DNA of 64,000 nt from NCBI RefSeq assembly GCF_049674955.1, contig NZ_CP187232.1, forward strand, positions 4,402,001-4,466,000, given 5' to 3'. The DNA is from Sphaerisporangium viridialbum. Lineage in GTDB: Bacteria > Actinomycetota > Actinomycetes > Streptosporangiales > Streptosporangiaceae. The notes under the pieces are model-generated. The model had not been told where the DNA came from, searched no databases, and was given only the letters and a program-made list of their open reading frames with translations. Positions 8,465 through 17,408 of the stretch are shown one piece after another. Made by a program: the position numbers and the translations under genes. Positions within the stretch are counted from its first letter, which is position 1. Each line of letters starts with the position of its first letter.

Positions 8465-9247
8465 ATGACCTCCCTCCACCACGAGGTGCGTGGCACCGGT
8501 CCGATGCTCCTGATCTCCCAGAGCGGCGAAGGCGACGCCGACCGTACCGTCGACCTGGTCAACCAGCTCGCCGACGCCTTCACCCTCATCACCTACGACC
8601 GCCGCGGCCTATCCCGCAGCCCGTCGAGCCGGGGCGTGGCGATGGCCGAGCACGCGGAGGACGTGCACCGCCTGCTGGTCGGGCTGACCGACGCGCCGGT
8701 GGCGATGCTCGGCTGCAGCCTGGGCGCGGTCATCGGCCTGCACCTGGCCGTCCGCCACCCCGGGCAGATCAGCACGCTCATCGCGCACGAACCGGTCGCG
8801 CCCCGCCTGCTGCCCGCCGGCGAGCGTGCCCGCCACGAGGCGGAGCTGGCCGAGATCCAGGAGCTCTACCGCCGCGACGGGCCGGCCCCCGCGCTCAAGG
8901 CCGTCGCCGCCGTGCTCGGCATCGATCCGGCCAACCCCGACGCCGAGCCCGGCCTGACCCCGCAGCCGATGACGCCGGGGCGGATCGCCAACTTCGACTT
9001 CTTCATCGAGCACGACTTCACCGCGGTCCTTCAGGACACGCTCCCGGCCGGCGAACTGGTCTCCTCCCCGACGCGGATCGTGCCCGCGGCCGGCCGTACC
9101 ACGCCGCGGACCGTCTTCGATTACCACTGCGCCCAGGAACTGGCCGCACTGCTGGGCACGGAGCTCGCCGAGTTCCCCGGCGGGCACAACGGCAACACCA
9201 GCCACCCCCGCGCTTACGCCGCCCGCCTGCGCGAGCTTCTCGGGTGA
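8465..9247 (+). CDS. Alpha/beta hydrolase
   Basis: The roughly 260-residue protein begins MTSLHHEVRGTGPMLLISQS, has TYDRRGLSRS after strand 4, the nucleophile elbow GCSLGA (Ser), a cap region, and the C-terminal His in FPGGHNGN. It is typical of the cytoplasmic alpha/beta hydrolases found beside MarR or TetR regulators. An in-frame ATG at 8453 is the alternative start; 8465 matches family N-termini better. Expression is probably controlled by the divergent MarR through the operator at 8418-8437. Substrate unknown. Confidence 0.88.
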   Translation: MTSLHHEVRGTGPMLLISQSGEGDADRTVDLVNQLADAFTLITYDRRGLSRSPSSRGVAMAEHAEDVHRLLVGLTDAPVAMLGCSLGAVIGLHLAVRHPGQISTLIAHEPVAPRLLPAGERARHEAELAEIQELYRRDGPAPALKAVAAVLGIDPANPDAEPGLTPQPMTPGRIANFDFFIEHDFTAVLQDTLPAGELVSSPTRIVPAAGRTTPRTVFDYHCAQELAALLGTELAEFPGGHNGNTSHPRAYAARLRELLG

Positions 9248-9313
9248 GCCGGACTTCGCGCGCGAGCCAGGCCCTTCGCGCGAGTCAGGTGGCCGGAGGC
9301 GGGTCCTGGCCGC

Positions 9314-9400
9314 GTGTTCGCCGAGTTCGAGGTCGACCTCCTGCGGGACGGTCGAGGCGCGGGCGTACCCGATCCGTACGTGCCCGGCCGGCTCAACCTC
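9314..9400. pseudogene. Possible serine-resolvase remnant (similar on both strands)
   Basis: On plus, VFAEFEVDLLRDGRGAGV resembles the resolvase segment FAEFERDLIRERTRAGL. On minus, the same bases read RIGYARASTVPQEVDLEL, resembling the resolvase N-terminus IGYARVST...LD.Q. Only one can be real homology, and neither continues as a gene. The stretch lies between the hydrolase and the ArsR fusion gene. Confidence 0.25.
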
Positions 9401-9450
9401 TGCCGCCGCGGGCCGGGGCGGCCGCGCCCGTGCGGTGAGCGTCGGCCGGG

Positions 9451-10248
9451 TCAGGCGTACAGGCCGGTGCCGGTCTCCAGCAGCGTCTTCAGGTCGCTGA
9501 GCACCTCCGGCCAGCCGCCGCCGGCGTTCTCGACCGCGCCCGCGACCTGCGCCCCCGTCTGCGGCGCGTCGTGCACGTCGTGGGTCAGGGTCAGCGAGCA
9601 CACGCCGTTCTCGCCCTCTTCGATCTCGTACGTGAGCCGCGTGTGGACCTCGTCGAGCCAGGTCGGCCGCCAGGTCTGCACGAGCCGGCGCGGCGGGTCG
9701 GCGTCGACGACCTCGCCCTCCACGATGCAGTCGGTGGGGTTCATGCCGGGCATGTGGTCGCCGGCGAGCGCCCGGAAGCCACCGCCGGGACGCAGGTCGT
9801 AGTCGACCGGGCTGCGGTAGCCGTACCGCCGCGTCCACTCCGGGTCGACGATCGCGGTCCAGATCGCCTGCGGGGTCGCCTTGATGTAGACGCGGTGCAC
9901 CTGGACGGTCGTGCCGGTCTCGGTGGTGATCATGGTGTTCTCCAACTCGGTCTTCAGATGGGCGAGCGCCGACACCTGGAGCTCGGTGTACTTGTCGATC
10001 CAGCGGTCGTGGATGAGCCGGATGGGCACCACGTTCAGGAAGTGCAGCTTCTCCCGGCCCGACCTGCGCGTGATGACGAGACCGGCGTCCTCCAGCAGCC
10101 GGAGGTGCTTCATCACGCCGAACCTCGTCATGTCCACGTCAGACTCGAGGTCGGACAGTGTCCGGCCGTCGCGCGTGAACAGCCTGTCGAGCAGCCGCCT
10201 GCGGGTCGGGTCGGCCAGCGCCTTGAAGACGCGGTCGTCGTCGTTCAC
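9451..10248 (-). CDS. ArsR-type HTH fused to SRPBCC (AHSA1-like) domain
   Basis: The 265-residue protein has an ArsR winged helix in about residues 1-90 (VFKALADPTRRRLLDRLFTR, then TRFGVMKHLRLLEDAGLV) followed by a SRPBCC/Aha1-like lipid- or ligand-binding domain (VYIKATPQAIWTAIVDPEWT, then LTYEIEEGENGVCSLTLTHD). Such fusions are known in actinomycetes, where the SRPBCC part may sense a hydrophobic ligand. GTG 10248 was chosen because an operator and a -35/-10 pair occupy 10255-10284; the longer frame starting at 10284 would place that promoter inside the gene. The transcript is then probably leaderless. Confidence 0.85.
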   Translation of the reverse strand: MNDDDRVFKALADPTRRRLLDRLFTRDGRTLSDLESDVDMTRFGVMKHLRLLEDAGLVITRRSGREKLHFLNVVPIRLIHDRWIDKYTELQVSALAHLKTELENTMITTETGTTVQVHRVYIKATPQAIWTAIVDPEWTRRYGYRSPVDYDLRPGGGFRALAGDHMPGMNPTDCIVEGEVVDADPPRRLVQTWRPTWLDEVHTRLTYEIEEGENGVCSLTLTHDVHDAPQTGAQVAGAVENAGGGWPEVLSDLKTLLETGTGLYA

Positions 10249-10254
10249 GCCCCG

Positions 10255-10284
10255 AAGATAGGTGACCAAATAGTCACATGTCAA
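10255..10284 (-). promoter_or_regulatory. Promoter with embedded ArsR operator
   Basis: Read on the minus strand, TTGACA (10284-10279) and TATCTT (10260-10255) are separated by 18 bp. The spacer holds the inverted repeat GTGAC, six bases, GTCAC (10262-10277). Transcription would begin about 7 nt after the -10 box, at or next to GTG 10248. This fits tight self-repression by the ArsR-SRPBCC protein. Confidence 0.7.
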
Positions 10285-10366
10285 TCATCGCGGCCCGTGG
10301 GCGAGGGGCATCCGACGAGCGCGCTACCGTGACCAGGGGCGATGCCCTCGGAAAGGGTGGTCAAGG

Positions 10367-12343
10367 GTGCGGGTCGAGTTCGGGGTGCTGGGACCGGTAG
10401 AGGCCTGGGACCACGACGGAGACCCGATCGCGCTCAAAGGGCCGAGGCACCGCGCGGTGCTGGCCCGGCTGATCGTCGCCCGCCGCCGCGTCGTACCGGT
10501 CGGCCACCTCGTCGAGGACCTGTGGGACGATCCGCCGCCGGGGGCGGTCAGCGCGGTGCGCACCTTCGTCGCCGCGCTGCGCCGCGCGCTGGAACCCCGG
10601 CGCCCACCCCGCACTCCGGCCCGGCTGCTGGTCACCCAGGGCCCCGGATACGCGCTGCGCGCCGAGCCGGACGCGGTGGACGCCTGGCGTTTCGAGCAGG
10701 CGGTGGCCGCCGCCGCGACGCTGCCGCCCAAGGACGCCCTCGCCCGGCTGGAGGAGGCGCTCGGATGGTGGCGCGGCCCCGCCTACGCCGAGTTCACCGA
10801 GGAGCCCTGGGCCCGCGCGGAGCGCTCCCGCTTGGGCGAGCTGCGGCTGCACGCCGTCGAGCGGCAGGCCGAGGCCCGGCTGGCCCTCGGCCTCGCCGCC
10901 GAGGCGGTGCCCGACCTGGACGCGCACGTGGCCGAGCATCCCTGGCGCGAGGACGCCTGGCGGCTGCTGGCCCTCGCGCTGTACCGCGCCGGCCGCCAGG
11001 GCGACGCGCTCGCGGTGCTGCGCCGTGCGCGAACTCTCCTGGTCGAGCAGCTCGGGGTGGATCCCGGCCCGGCGCTGCGCCGCCTGGAGGCCGACATCCT
11101 CGACCAGGCCCGCCACCTCGACCCCGCGTCCGGGGCGGCCGGCGCGGCGGGACGGGTGTGGGCGCGGGCGGCCGCCGCCTACGACCGCACTGTGGCATCC
11201 GGCGCCCGGGCCCGGCTGGAGTCGACGGTGGGCCTGCTGCGCAATCTCGCGGTGACCGGAGGTGGCGGCCTTCAGGCGGCCCGCGAGCACCGCGTGGCGG
11301 CCATCACGGCGGCGGAGGAGCTGGAGGACACCGAGCTGACGGCCCGCGTGATCGGCGCCTACGACGTCCCGGCGATCTGGACCCGCGTGGACGACCCGCC
11401 GCAGGCCGCGCGGGTCGTGGCGGCGGCCGAGCGCGCCCTGGCCCTGCTGCCGCCTGGCGCGCACCCTGCGGCGCGGGCCCGCCTGCTGGCCACGATCGCC
11501 CTGGAGTCGCGCGGCACCCGCTCACCCCGTGGGCCACAGGTGGCCAGGCAGGCGGAGGAGATCGCCCGCCGCCTGGACGATCCCGCGCTGCTGGCGTTCG
11601 CTCTCAACGGCGTGTTCATGCAGACCTTCGACCGTACGGGGCTGGCCCCGCGCCGGGACGAGATCGGCGCCGAGCTGGTCGCCCTGTCCGCCCGGCACGG
11701 CCTGGTCACCTACGAGGTGCTCGGGCACCTCATCCGGCTCCAGGCCCGCAGCGCCCTCGGCGACTTCCCCGGAGCCGACGGGCACGCGACCGCCGCCGAC
11801 CGCCTGGCCGAGCGCGACGAGCTGCCGCTGGTGGGCGTCTTCACCCAGTGGTACCGGGCGCTGCGGCTCGCGGCTACGGGGCGGGCACCGGTGGCCGAGG
11901 TGGAGGCGGCCTATCGGGACGCCGCCGCGCGGCTGGACGGCGCGGGCATGCCCGGGCTCGAACGCGGACTGCTCCCCCTCGCCCTGCTGTGCCTGCGCCT
12001 GCGGCACACGCTGCCCGTACAGGCCGCCGAGGACACCGACTGGGGGCCGTACGAGCCGTGGGCCCGCCCGCTGGTGCTGCTGGAGCAGGACCGCCCCGGC
12101 GAGGCCGCGGCCGCGCTGCGCCGGCTCCCGGACCCGCCCCGCGACCTGCTGTCGGAGGCCCTGTGGTGCCTCGTCGCACGGGCGGCGATCGCCGTCGGCG
12201 ACCGGGAGACGATGGAGCGCGCCCGCACCGGGCTCACCCCCGCGGCGGCGGAGCTGGCCGGGGCGGGTAGCGGCTTGCTCACCCTGGGCCCGGTCTCCGA
12301 GCACCTCGACGACCTCGCCACCGCCCTGCGGCACCCCCGGTGA
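10367..12343 (+). CDS. SARP/BTAD-family transcriptional regulator
   Basis: The 658-residue protein begins with an OmpR-like winged helix (about 1-95: VEFGVLGPVEAW, LKGPRHRAVLARLIV, GYALRAEPDAVDAW). A bacterial transcriptional activation domain follows (about 100-245: WRFEQAV, ALARLEEALGWWRGPAY, RLGELRLHAVERQAEARLAL, GVDPGPALRRLEADIL). The long C-terminal part is an Ala/Leu/Arg-rich helical-repeat (TPR-like) sensor; no NB-ARC P-loop was seen. GTG 10367 gives the exact family N-terminus. SARP regulators usually activate secondary-metabolite or stress genes; no biosynthetic cluster lies next to it, so the target is unknown. Confidence 0.88.
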   Translation: MRVEFGVLGPVEAWDHDGDPIALKGPRHRAVLARLIVARRRVVPVGHLVEDLWDDPPPGAVSAVRTFVAALRRALEPRRPPRTPARLLVTQGPGYALRAEPDAVDAWRFEQAVAAAATLPPKDALARLEEALGWWRGPAYAEFTEEPWARAERSRLGELRLHAVERQAEARLALGLAAEAVPDLDAHVAEHPWREDAWRLLALALYRAGRQGDALAVLRRARTLLVEQLGVDPGPALRRLEADILDQARHLDPASGAAGAAGRVWARAAAAYDRTVASGARARLESTVGLLRNLAVTGGGGLQAAREHRVAAITAAEELEDTELTARVIGAYDVPAIWTRVDDPPQAARVVAAAERALALLPPGAHPAARARLLATIALESRGTRSPRGPQVARQAEEIARRLDDPALLAFALNGVFMQTFDRTGLAPRRDEIGAELVALSARHGLVTYEVLGHLIRLQARSALGDFPGADGHATAADRLAERDELPLVGVFTQWYRALRLAATGRAPVAEVEAAYRDAAARLDGAGMPGLERGLLPLALLCLRLRHTLPVQAAEDTDWGPYEPWARPLVLLEQDRPGEAAAALRRLPDPPRDLLSEALWCLVARAAIAVGDRETMERARTGLTPAAAELAGAGSGLLTLGPVSEHLDDLATALRHPR

Positions 12344-12392
12344 GCGAATCGAGCGCCAGATCGGGAGCCCGGGGCTGGCCGGCAGGATGAGA

Positions 12393-12551
12393 TCAGTCCA
12401 GGCCGCCGACGACCAGGAAGACCAGCAGGGCGGCCATGGCGAGAGCGAAGGCTCCGAGGGCTGTGACGGCGGCCACCGTGACGACGCTGGTCAGGCCGGC
12501 CCACCTGTCGAGATCGTGTTCCGCGACGCCCGCACCTTCGCGCTGCTCCAC
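12393..12551 (-). CDS. Small membrane protein (52 residues)
   Basis: A minus-strand frame from GTG 12551 to TGA 12393 encodes VEQREGAGVAEHDLDRWAGL, then a roughly 32-residue Ala/Val/Leu-rich transmembrane helix ending VVGGLD. Upstream, TTGTCC and TTAGCT are spaced 16 bp and lie about 7 nt before the GTG, so a leaderless transcript is likely. Codon third positions are GC-rich as in neighbouring genes. It lies between the SARP gene and the DinB gene, opposite to the former. No family recognised. Confidence 0.55.
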   Translation of the reverse strand: MEQREGAGVAEHDLDRWAGLTSVVTVAAVTALGAFALAMAALLVFLVVGGLD

Positions 12552-12704
12552 GATCGCAAGCTAACACCTGCAAGGACCCCGGACAACGGAGATCGCCTGC
12601 GCCGTGTGGCCGACAGCGGTTCAGCGGCGGCCCTCCCGGTCGGCCAGGTGATCGCCGCCCACCGGCCCGGGGGCGCCGAGGGCGCGGTATCTGGCGTGGC
12701 GGGC

Positions 12705-13238
12705 TCAGTGCCCGGTGGCGCCGTCGATGCGTTCGCGTAGGAGGTCGGCGTGGCCGTTGTGGCGGGCGTATTCCTGGATCATGGCGGAGTAGACCCAGCG
12801 CAGGCTCATCTCGGCCTCGCGGCGCGGGTCGATGAAGGTCTCGTCCAGTGAGCGTCCCGAGGTGGTCTGGCGGACGAGCTCGATCTCGCGGGTGTAGGCG
12901 GCGAGGTCCGATGGCGCGTCGGCGGTCTCCACGTCGAACTCGGCGTCGAGGTCGTCGTCGCTGCAGTACAGGTAGCCGACCCGCTCTCCGGCGAAGCGGG
13001 TGCGGAACCAGTCGCGCTCGACCTCGGACATGTGGCGGACGAGGCCGAGCAGCGACAGCCGCGACGGCTCTACGCAGCGCAGCTTGAGCTGCTCGGCGGT
13101 GAGCCCGGCGCACTTCCACAGCAGTGTCTGCCGGTGGAGGTCGAGCCACGCGTCCGCGAGCGTGCGCTCGTCGCCTGTCAGCGCGGCCAGCGGTTGGTTG
13201 ACACGGGTGATCTGCGGAGCGGTCCAGGTCATGGCCAT
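12705..13238 (-). CDS. DinB-fold protein (DUF664)
   Basis: The 177-residue protein starts MAMTWTAPQ and has the four-helix DinB/YfiT pattern: TLLWKCAGLTAEQLKLRCVE, LLGLVRHMSEVERDWF (His in the metal set) and IQEYARHNGHADLLRERIDG, whose HNGHADLLRE is the DUF664 signature. Related enzymes include thiol-dependent (mycothiol or bacillithiol) S-transferases. ATG 13238 gives the family N-terminus. It is likely cytoplasmic; substrate unknown. Confidence 0.88.
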   Translation of the reverse strand: MAMTWTAPQITRVNQPLAALTGDERTLADAWLDLHRQTLLWKCAGLTAEQLKLRCVEPSRLSLLGLVRHMSEVERDWFRTRFAGERVGYLYCSDDDLDAEFDVETADAPSDLAAYTREIELVRQTTSGRSLDETFIDPRREAEMSLRWVYSAMIQEYARHNGHADLLRERIDGATGH

Positions 13239-13273
13239 ATCATGCCTACGCGTCCCGCCCATCGCCTGCCGGA

Positions 13274-14473
13274 TCAGAACGTCGCAGAACCTTGGCAGCA
13301 CCGGGGGCTTGGTAGTCGATCATCGCCCGAGCACGTTCGGCAAACGCTTGACGCCGGAGGCTCCGTTGGCGGCCGAGGGCACCGCTCGTAGGCGTGGAAC
13401 GCGGTCCAGCACACCAGCAGGGCCAGCGCGAACACCGGCAGCCAGGCCAGGCGGGCGAGCAGCCAGCCGGGATCGTCAGGGACGGTGTGCAGGCCGGGCA
13501 GCGGGCCGTCGGCGAGCAGGCCGATCGCGGTGACCGCGATCAGGGCGGTCTGGTGCCACAGGAAGATCGTCATCGCGGAGAGGTTGACCAGCGCCACGAC
13601 GGCCCACGCGGCGGGGTGGCGCGTCAGCACCCGCCGCAGCGGGCCGAGCAGGAGCAGGGCCGCCCCGCACTGGGTGAGGCCGAAGGCGACCGCCGCCAGC
13701 GTGGGCGGCGACTGGTTCGAGATGGGGGCGCCGGGCACGCCGACCATGGAGGCCGGGTAGCCGGCCCACAGGACGAGCGCCGCGGTGGCCGCGCCGCCGC
13801 CGAGCAGCAGCGCCCACCCCGTCGTACGGCCGCGCAGGTCGCCGCGGGCCCAGGCCGCGCCCAGGCAGTACGGGACCAGCCAGCCGGTCGCCACGTTGGT
13901 CCAGCCCAGCCAGGCGGGCCCGCCGAGGCCGTAGCGGACCAGGTCGACGAGCGCGACGACGGCGAGCGGCCACAGCGGGTGCAGCCTGGCGACCAGCGGG
14001 GTCGCCGCCGTCAGCGCCGCGAAGACCAGCAGGAACCACATCGGCGACAGCACCAGCTTGACCAGGGCGCGCACGGTGTTCGGGTCGGCCCCCGACGCGA
14101 GCATCGCGCCCGCCACCACGCTCCACACCGCCGCCACGACGATGACCGGCCGGAACAGCCGGGCCATGCGGGCAGTGAGCCACCGGCGGTAGGTCCGGCC
14201 ACGGCCGAGGGCGTTGATGTGGCTGCGCGCCGCCATCTGCCCGCCCACCAGGAAGAAGACCGCCATCGTCTGCAACAGCCACGAGACGGGCGCGAGCTGG
14301 AGCATCTGCCGGAGGGGGCTGCCGACGCGTACCGTGCCGCTGTCGGCGACCAGGGCCGTCACCAGCCAGTGACCGAGCACTACTCCCAGGATGGCCACCG
14401 CCCGTAACGCGTCGGCGGCACGGTCGCGGTCGGGCGGAGTCGCCGCGTCGATGCGCCGGGCGAGGTCACGCAC
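13274..14473 (-). CDS. Acyltransferase-3 family integral membrane protein
   Basis: About 399 residues with around ten hydrophobic helices. The N-terminal AADALRAVAILGVVLGHWLV has the Arg and His of acyltransferase-3 proteins, and VFFLVGGQMA matches the second conserved block. FLWHQTALIAV near the C-terminus is also typical. The family O-acylates sugars, lipids or antibiotics at the membrane. GTG 14473 overlaps the end of the upstream hydrolase gene by 8 bp, implying one operon; an ATG at 14515 would overlap it by 50 bp. The last about 25 residues are Cys/Pro-rich and unlike the family. Confidence 0.85.
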   Translation of the reverse strand: MRDLARRIDAATPPDRDRAADALRAVAILGVVLGHWLVTALVADSGTVRVGSPLRQMLQLAPVSWLLQTMAVFFLVGGQMAARSHINALGRGRTYRRWLTARMARLFRPVIVVAAVWSVVAGAMLASGADPNTVRALVKLVLSPMWFLLVFAALTAATPLVARLHPLWPLAVVALVDLVRYGLGGPAWLGWTNVATGWLVPYCLGAAWARGDLRGRTTGWALLLGGGAATAALVLWAGYPASMVGVPGAPISNQSPPTLAAVAFGLTQCGAALLLLGPLRRVLTRHPAAWAVVALVNLSAMTIFLWHQTALIAVTAIGLLADGPLPGLHTVPDDPGWLLARLAWLPVFALALLVCWTAFHAYERCPRPPTEPPASSVCRTCSGDDRLPSPRCCQGSATF

Positions 14474-15413
14474 CGGAGGGGGCCCGTCCGGAGATGATCC
14501 TGGCGATGTTCGCAAGGGCCACGCCGGGTCTCAGGTAGTCGCTGTGGCCGCCGTCGCCCGCCGCGAAGACCCGGGCGCCGAACTCCGGCGAGACCGGATC
14601 GGCGCCGAACCCGAAGGTGGCGAAGGGAAGCCGGAGCCGCGCGTGCGGCACGCCGGCGATCCAGTCACCGGAGGCCCGTCCGGCCCAGACGGTGGCCCGG
14701 GTGCGCAGTCGCGCGGCGGTGCCGACGCCGGTGCCGGCGCTCGCACAGAGGATGATGTCGGCGACCTCCAGCCCGGGCGCGGCCCGCCCGCAGACCACGC
14801 TCCCGTAGGAGTGACACACGAGGGAGATCCGGGCCGCGGGCCTGACCGCGCGCAGTTCCCGCACGAACCGGCGCAGCGCTGGGGCGGCCTCGTCGGCGCG
14901 GCCGGGCGTCAGCGCCTGGAGGCTCACGGTGCTCGGTGTCCGGTAGCCGAGCCAGGCGATGACGGCGGACCGGTCGCCGAGCTCCTGCCACAGCCTCATC
15001 GCGCCGCCCCGCAGGAGCCCGTACCTGTCGAGGTCGGTGTCGGCGCCGGGGACCACCACGGCGATCCGCTCGGCCAGGGACAGGTCGCCGAACACCTCGG
15101 TGGCGCGCCCGCCGTCGCGTCCGTCGAAGGACAGGAAGGTGCGCGCCGGGTCGGCCATGGCGCGCAGCATCGCGGCCCGCCACCGGTCACCATGACCTGT
15201 CGCGATCAGCTCAGCCGCCCGCATGTCCTCTCTGCTGGCGGCGTACCGTCCGGCCAGAGCCGCGGGAGTGGCGGCCCGCAGCGGGGCCAGTGCGGCGGGG
15301 GCGGGCGCCGGGACGGCCGAGGGGCGGGCCGCGCCCGCCACCGGCACCACCACCGAGGCGGCGACGAGTGCGGCGAGCAGGGCGCGGCGCGGAGGGGATT
15401 CGCTGACTTCCAT
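14466..15413 (-). CDS. Secreted alpha/beta hydrolase (DUF1023 type)
   Basis: The 315-residue protein starts MEVSESPPRRALLAALVAAS, a signal or anchor segment. The hydrolase core follows: AVVVPGADTDLDRYGLL, IAWLGYRTP, nucleophile elbow CHSYGS in ISLVCHSYGSVVCGRAAPGL, and the catalytic His in GDGGHSDYL. This is the DUF1023 actinobacterial lipase/esterase pattern. It is the first gene of a likely two-gene unit with the acyltransferase, suggesting opposing acylation and deacylation of a cell-envelope or exported compound (inference). Confidence 0.85.
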   Translation of the reverse strand: MEVSESPPRRALLAALVAASVVVPVAGAARPSAVPAPAPAALAPLRAATPAALAGRYAASREDMRAAELIATGHGDRWRAAMLRAMADPARTFLSFDGRDGGRATEVFGDLSLAERIAVVVPGADTDLDRYGLLRGGAMRLWQELGDRSAVIAWLGYRTPSTVSLQALTPGRADEAAPALRRFVRELRAVRPAARISLVCHSYGSVVCGRAAPGLEVADIILCASAGTGVGTAARLRTRATVWAGRASGDWIAGVPHARLRLPFATFGFGADPVSPEFGARVFAAGDGGHSDYLRPGVALANIARIISGRAPSGA

Positions 15414-15549
15414 CACCTGACCGAAGGTGCCGCAGGGCGCGTCCGCGCCACATCGGACCGCCGGTGACATTCGCCCGGGCGCGGGTGGACCGCAGGTGTA
15501 CACCCGTGGTCCGATGCCCGGGCGCGGGGCACGCCGTTACCCTCTGACC

Positions 15550-16755
15550 ATGCACGTCACACCACCGCTGCCTCTGCTGAAGCGTGTGCCGCCCGCGGCC
15601 TGGGCGGCTCTGGCCTGGTGTGCGGGCCTGGCGTTCTCCTTCCTCGTGCGCGTCAGGCTGCCCGGTGAGTGGGAACCCACCGTGTATGCCGGGTCATTCT
15701 TCTACCGGTGGGACGGTTTGGCGTTCCTGGCGGTGGCCACTGCCCTGGTGCTGGCCGGCAGCGCTCTGCTGCGCCGCCGGCCGCTGCCGGCTCTGGCCTT
15801 GTTGCTCGCCGCCTCGGCCATCGCGTGCGTCCCCCTGGGTGTGGGAGAGATCCCCCTGGCTCAGTTCCTGGCGGTCGATGTCGCGCTGTACGTCATCGCG
15901 GCCACCCGGCCGCGCCGCGCCGGGATCGTCGCCGTCGCCATGGCGCTCGCCGTGCTCACCGGCTACCTGGTCACCCGGCTGCTGGCCGGGTGGAACGTCG
16001 GGACCTCGGCGGAGCTGGCCGTCGCGATGACGGCCGTCATCGCCTGGCTGGTCGGCGGCTCGGTGCGCCAGGCGCACGAGCACGCCGAGAGGCTGGCCGC
16101 TCAGGCCGCCGCCCAGGTGGTCACCGACGAGCGGCTGCGCATCGCGCGCGAACTGCACGACATGGTCGCGCACAGCATCGGCGTCATCGCCCTGCAGGCC
16201 GGCGCGGCACGGCGGGTCATCGACACCCAGCCCGTACAGGCGCGCGACGCGCTGGGCGAGATCGAGACGGTGGGCCGGGAGACGCTGTCGGGGCTGCGCC
16301 TCATGCTCGGCGCGCTCCGTACCCCCGAACCGGGACGGGCGCCACAGGCGGCGCCGCTCGACCCGGAGCCCGGCCTGGCGGACGTCGACCGGCTGGCCGC
16401 GACCACGACGGATGCCGGTGTCCGCGTCGACGTGCGGTGGCTTGGCGAGCGGCGTCCACTGCCCCCGGACATCGACATGTCCGCCTACCGCATCGTCCAG
16501 GAGGCGCTCACCAACGTGGTGCGTCACGCCGGCGCCTCGTCCTGCCTGGTGTCCGTCGACTACCGGGACGAGGAGCTGTCCATCGAGGTTCTCGACGGCG
16601 GGCCGGGGCGCGGGCGCGGCGGCGGGGAAGGATACGGCCTGGTCGGGATGCGCGAGCGGGTCGCCCTGCTGCACGGCGCCTTCTCCGCCGGGCCGCGTCC
16701 GGAAGGCGGCTTCCGAGTGGCGGCCCGCCTGCCCGTGCCGGCGGTCGTGCGATGA
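15550..16755 (+). CDS. NarL/DesK-type sensor histidine kinase
   Basis: The 401-residue protein has four or five membrane helices in about residues 10-165, then a HisKA_3 dimerisation helix (RLRIARELHDMVAHSIGVIA, phospho-acceptor His in ELHD) and a HATPase domain (VQEALTNVVRHAGAS, then GYGLVGMRERVALLHGAF). The sensing part has no large extracytoplasmic domain, so an intramembrane or membrane-associated signal is likely. ATG 15550 was chosen at the first hydrophobic block. Its stop overlaps the response regulator start by 4 bp (ATGA). Confidence 0.92.
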   Translation: MHVTPPLPLLKRVPPAAWAALAWCAGLAFSFLVRVRLPGEWEPTVYAGSFFYRWDGLAFLAVATALVLAGSALLRRRPLPALALLLAASAIACVPLGVGEIPLAQFLAVDVALYVIAATRPRRAGIVAVAMALAVLTGYLVTRLLAGWNVGTSAELAVAMTAVIAWLVGGSVRQAHEHAERLAAQAAAQVVTDERLRIARELHDMVAHSIGVIALQAGAARRVIDTQPVQARDALGEIETVGRETLSGLRLMLGALRTPEPGRAPQAAPLDPEPGLADVDRLAATTTDAGVRVDVRWLGERRPLPPDIDMSAYRIVQEALTNVVRHAGASSCLVSVDYRDEELSIEVLDGGPGRGRGGGEGYGLVGMRERVALLHGAFSAGPRPEGGFRVAARLPVPAVVR

Positions 16756-17408
16756 CGGTCCGCGTCGTGCTCGCCGACGACCAGCCGCTGGTCCGCGCCG
16801 CCCTGCGGATGGTCATCGCGGACGCCCCCGACCTCGAACTCGCCGGGGAGGCCGGGACCGGCGCGGAAGCCGTGCGGCTGACCGAGGAGCTCCACCCTGA
16901 CGTGGTGGTGATGGACATCCGCATGCCGGGCATGGACGGCATCGAGGCCACCCGGCTGATCACCTCGGGTCCCGGCACGGCGCGCGTCATCGTCCTGACC
17001 ACGTTCGACGACGACGACTACGTCTACGGCGCGCTGCGCGCCGGCGCGTCCGGGTTCCTCGTCAAGGACATGGCCCTGGACGACATCCTCGCGGCGGTCC
17101 GCGTGGTCGCGGCCGGTGACGCCCTCATCGCGCCGGGCGTCACCCGCCGCCTGATCGGGGAGTTCGCGGGACGGCCCTCCCCCGTCCCGCGCCACCGCGG
17201 GCTCGACGGCGTCACCGCGCGCGAGCGCGAGGTGCTGACCCTCATCGGGCGTGGGATGTCCAATAGCGAGATCGCCGCCGAGCTGGTCATCAGCGTCGCC
17301 ACCGTCAAGGCGTACGTGACACGGCTGCTCGCCAAGCTCGACGCCCGTGACCGGGTGCAGCTCGTCATCATCGCCTACGATGCGGGCCTCGCGTCACCGT
17401 CCCGCTGA
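16752..17408 (+). CDS. NarL/FixJ-family response regulator
   Basis: The 218-residue protein has a receiver domain (acidic pocket VLADDQP, phosphorylation site Asp about 55 in VVMDIRMPGMDG, Thr in VLTTFDDDDY, Lys in FLVKDM) and a C-terminal LuxR-type HTH (LTAREREVL form, NSEIAAELVISVATVKAYVT). It is translationally coupled to the histidine kinase by the ATGA overlap and is its cognate partner. Target genes cannot be named from the sequence. Confidence 0.94.
   Translation: MTVRVVLADDQPLVRAALRMVIADAPDLELAGEAGTGAEAVRLTEELHPDVVVMDIRMPGMDGIEATRLITSGPGTARVIVLTTFDDDDYVYGALRAGASGFLVKDMALDDILAAVRVVAAGDALIAPGVTRRLIGEFAGRPSPVPRHRGLDGVTAREREVLTLIGRGMSNSEIAAELVISVATVKAYVTRLLAKLDARDRVQLVIIAYDAGLASPSR

Noticed and set aside
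10342..12270. 642-codon plus frame within the SARP gene
   Set aside because: Shadow frame; the GTG 10367 frame contains the winged helix and BTAD blocks.
12552..12704. Plus-strand text resembling an alcohol dehydrogenase C-terminus (RLRRVADSG...LPVGQV)
   Set aside because: Match is too short and weak; no catalytic or NAD-binding part nearby.
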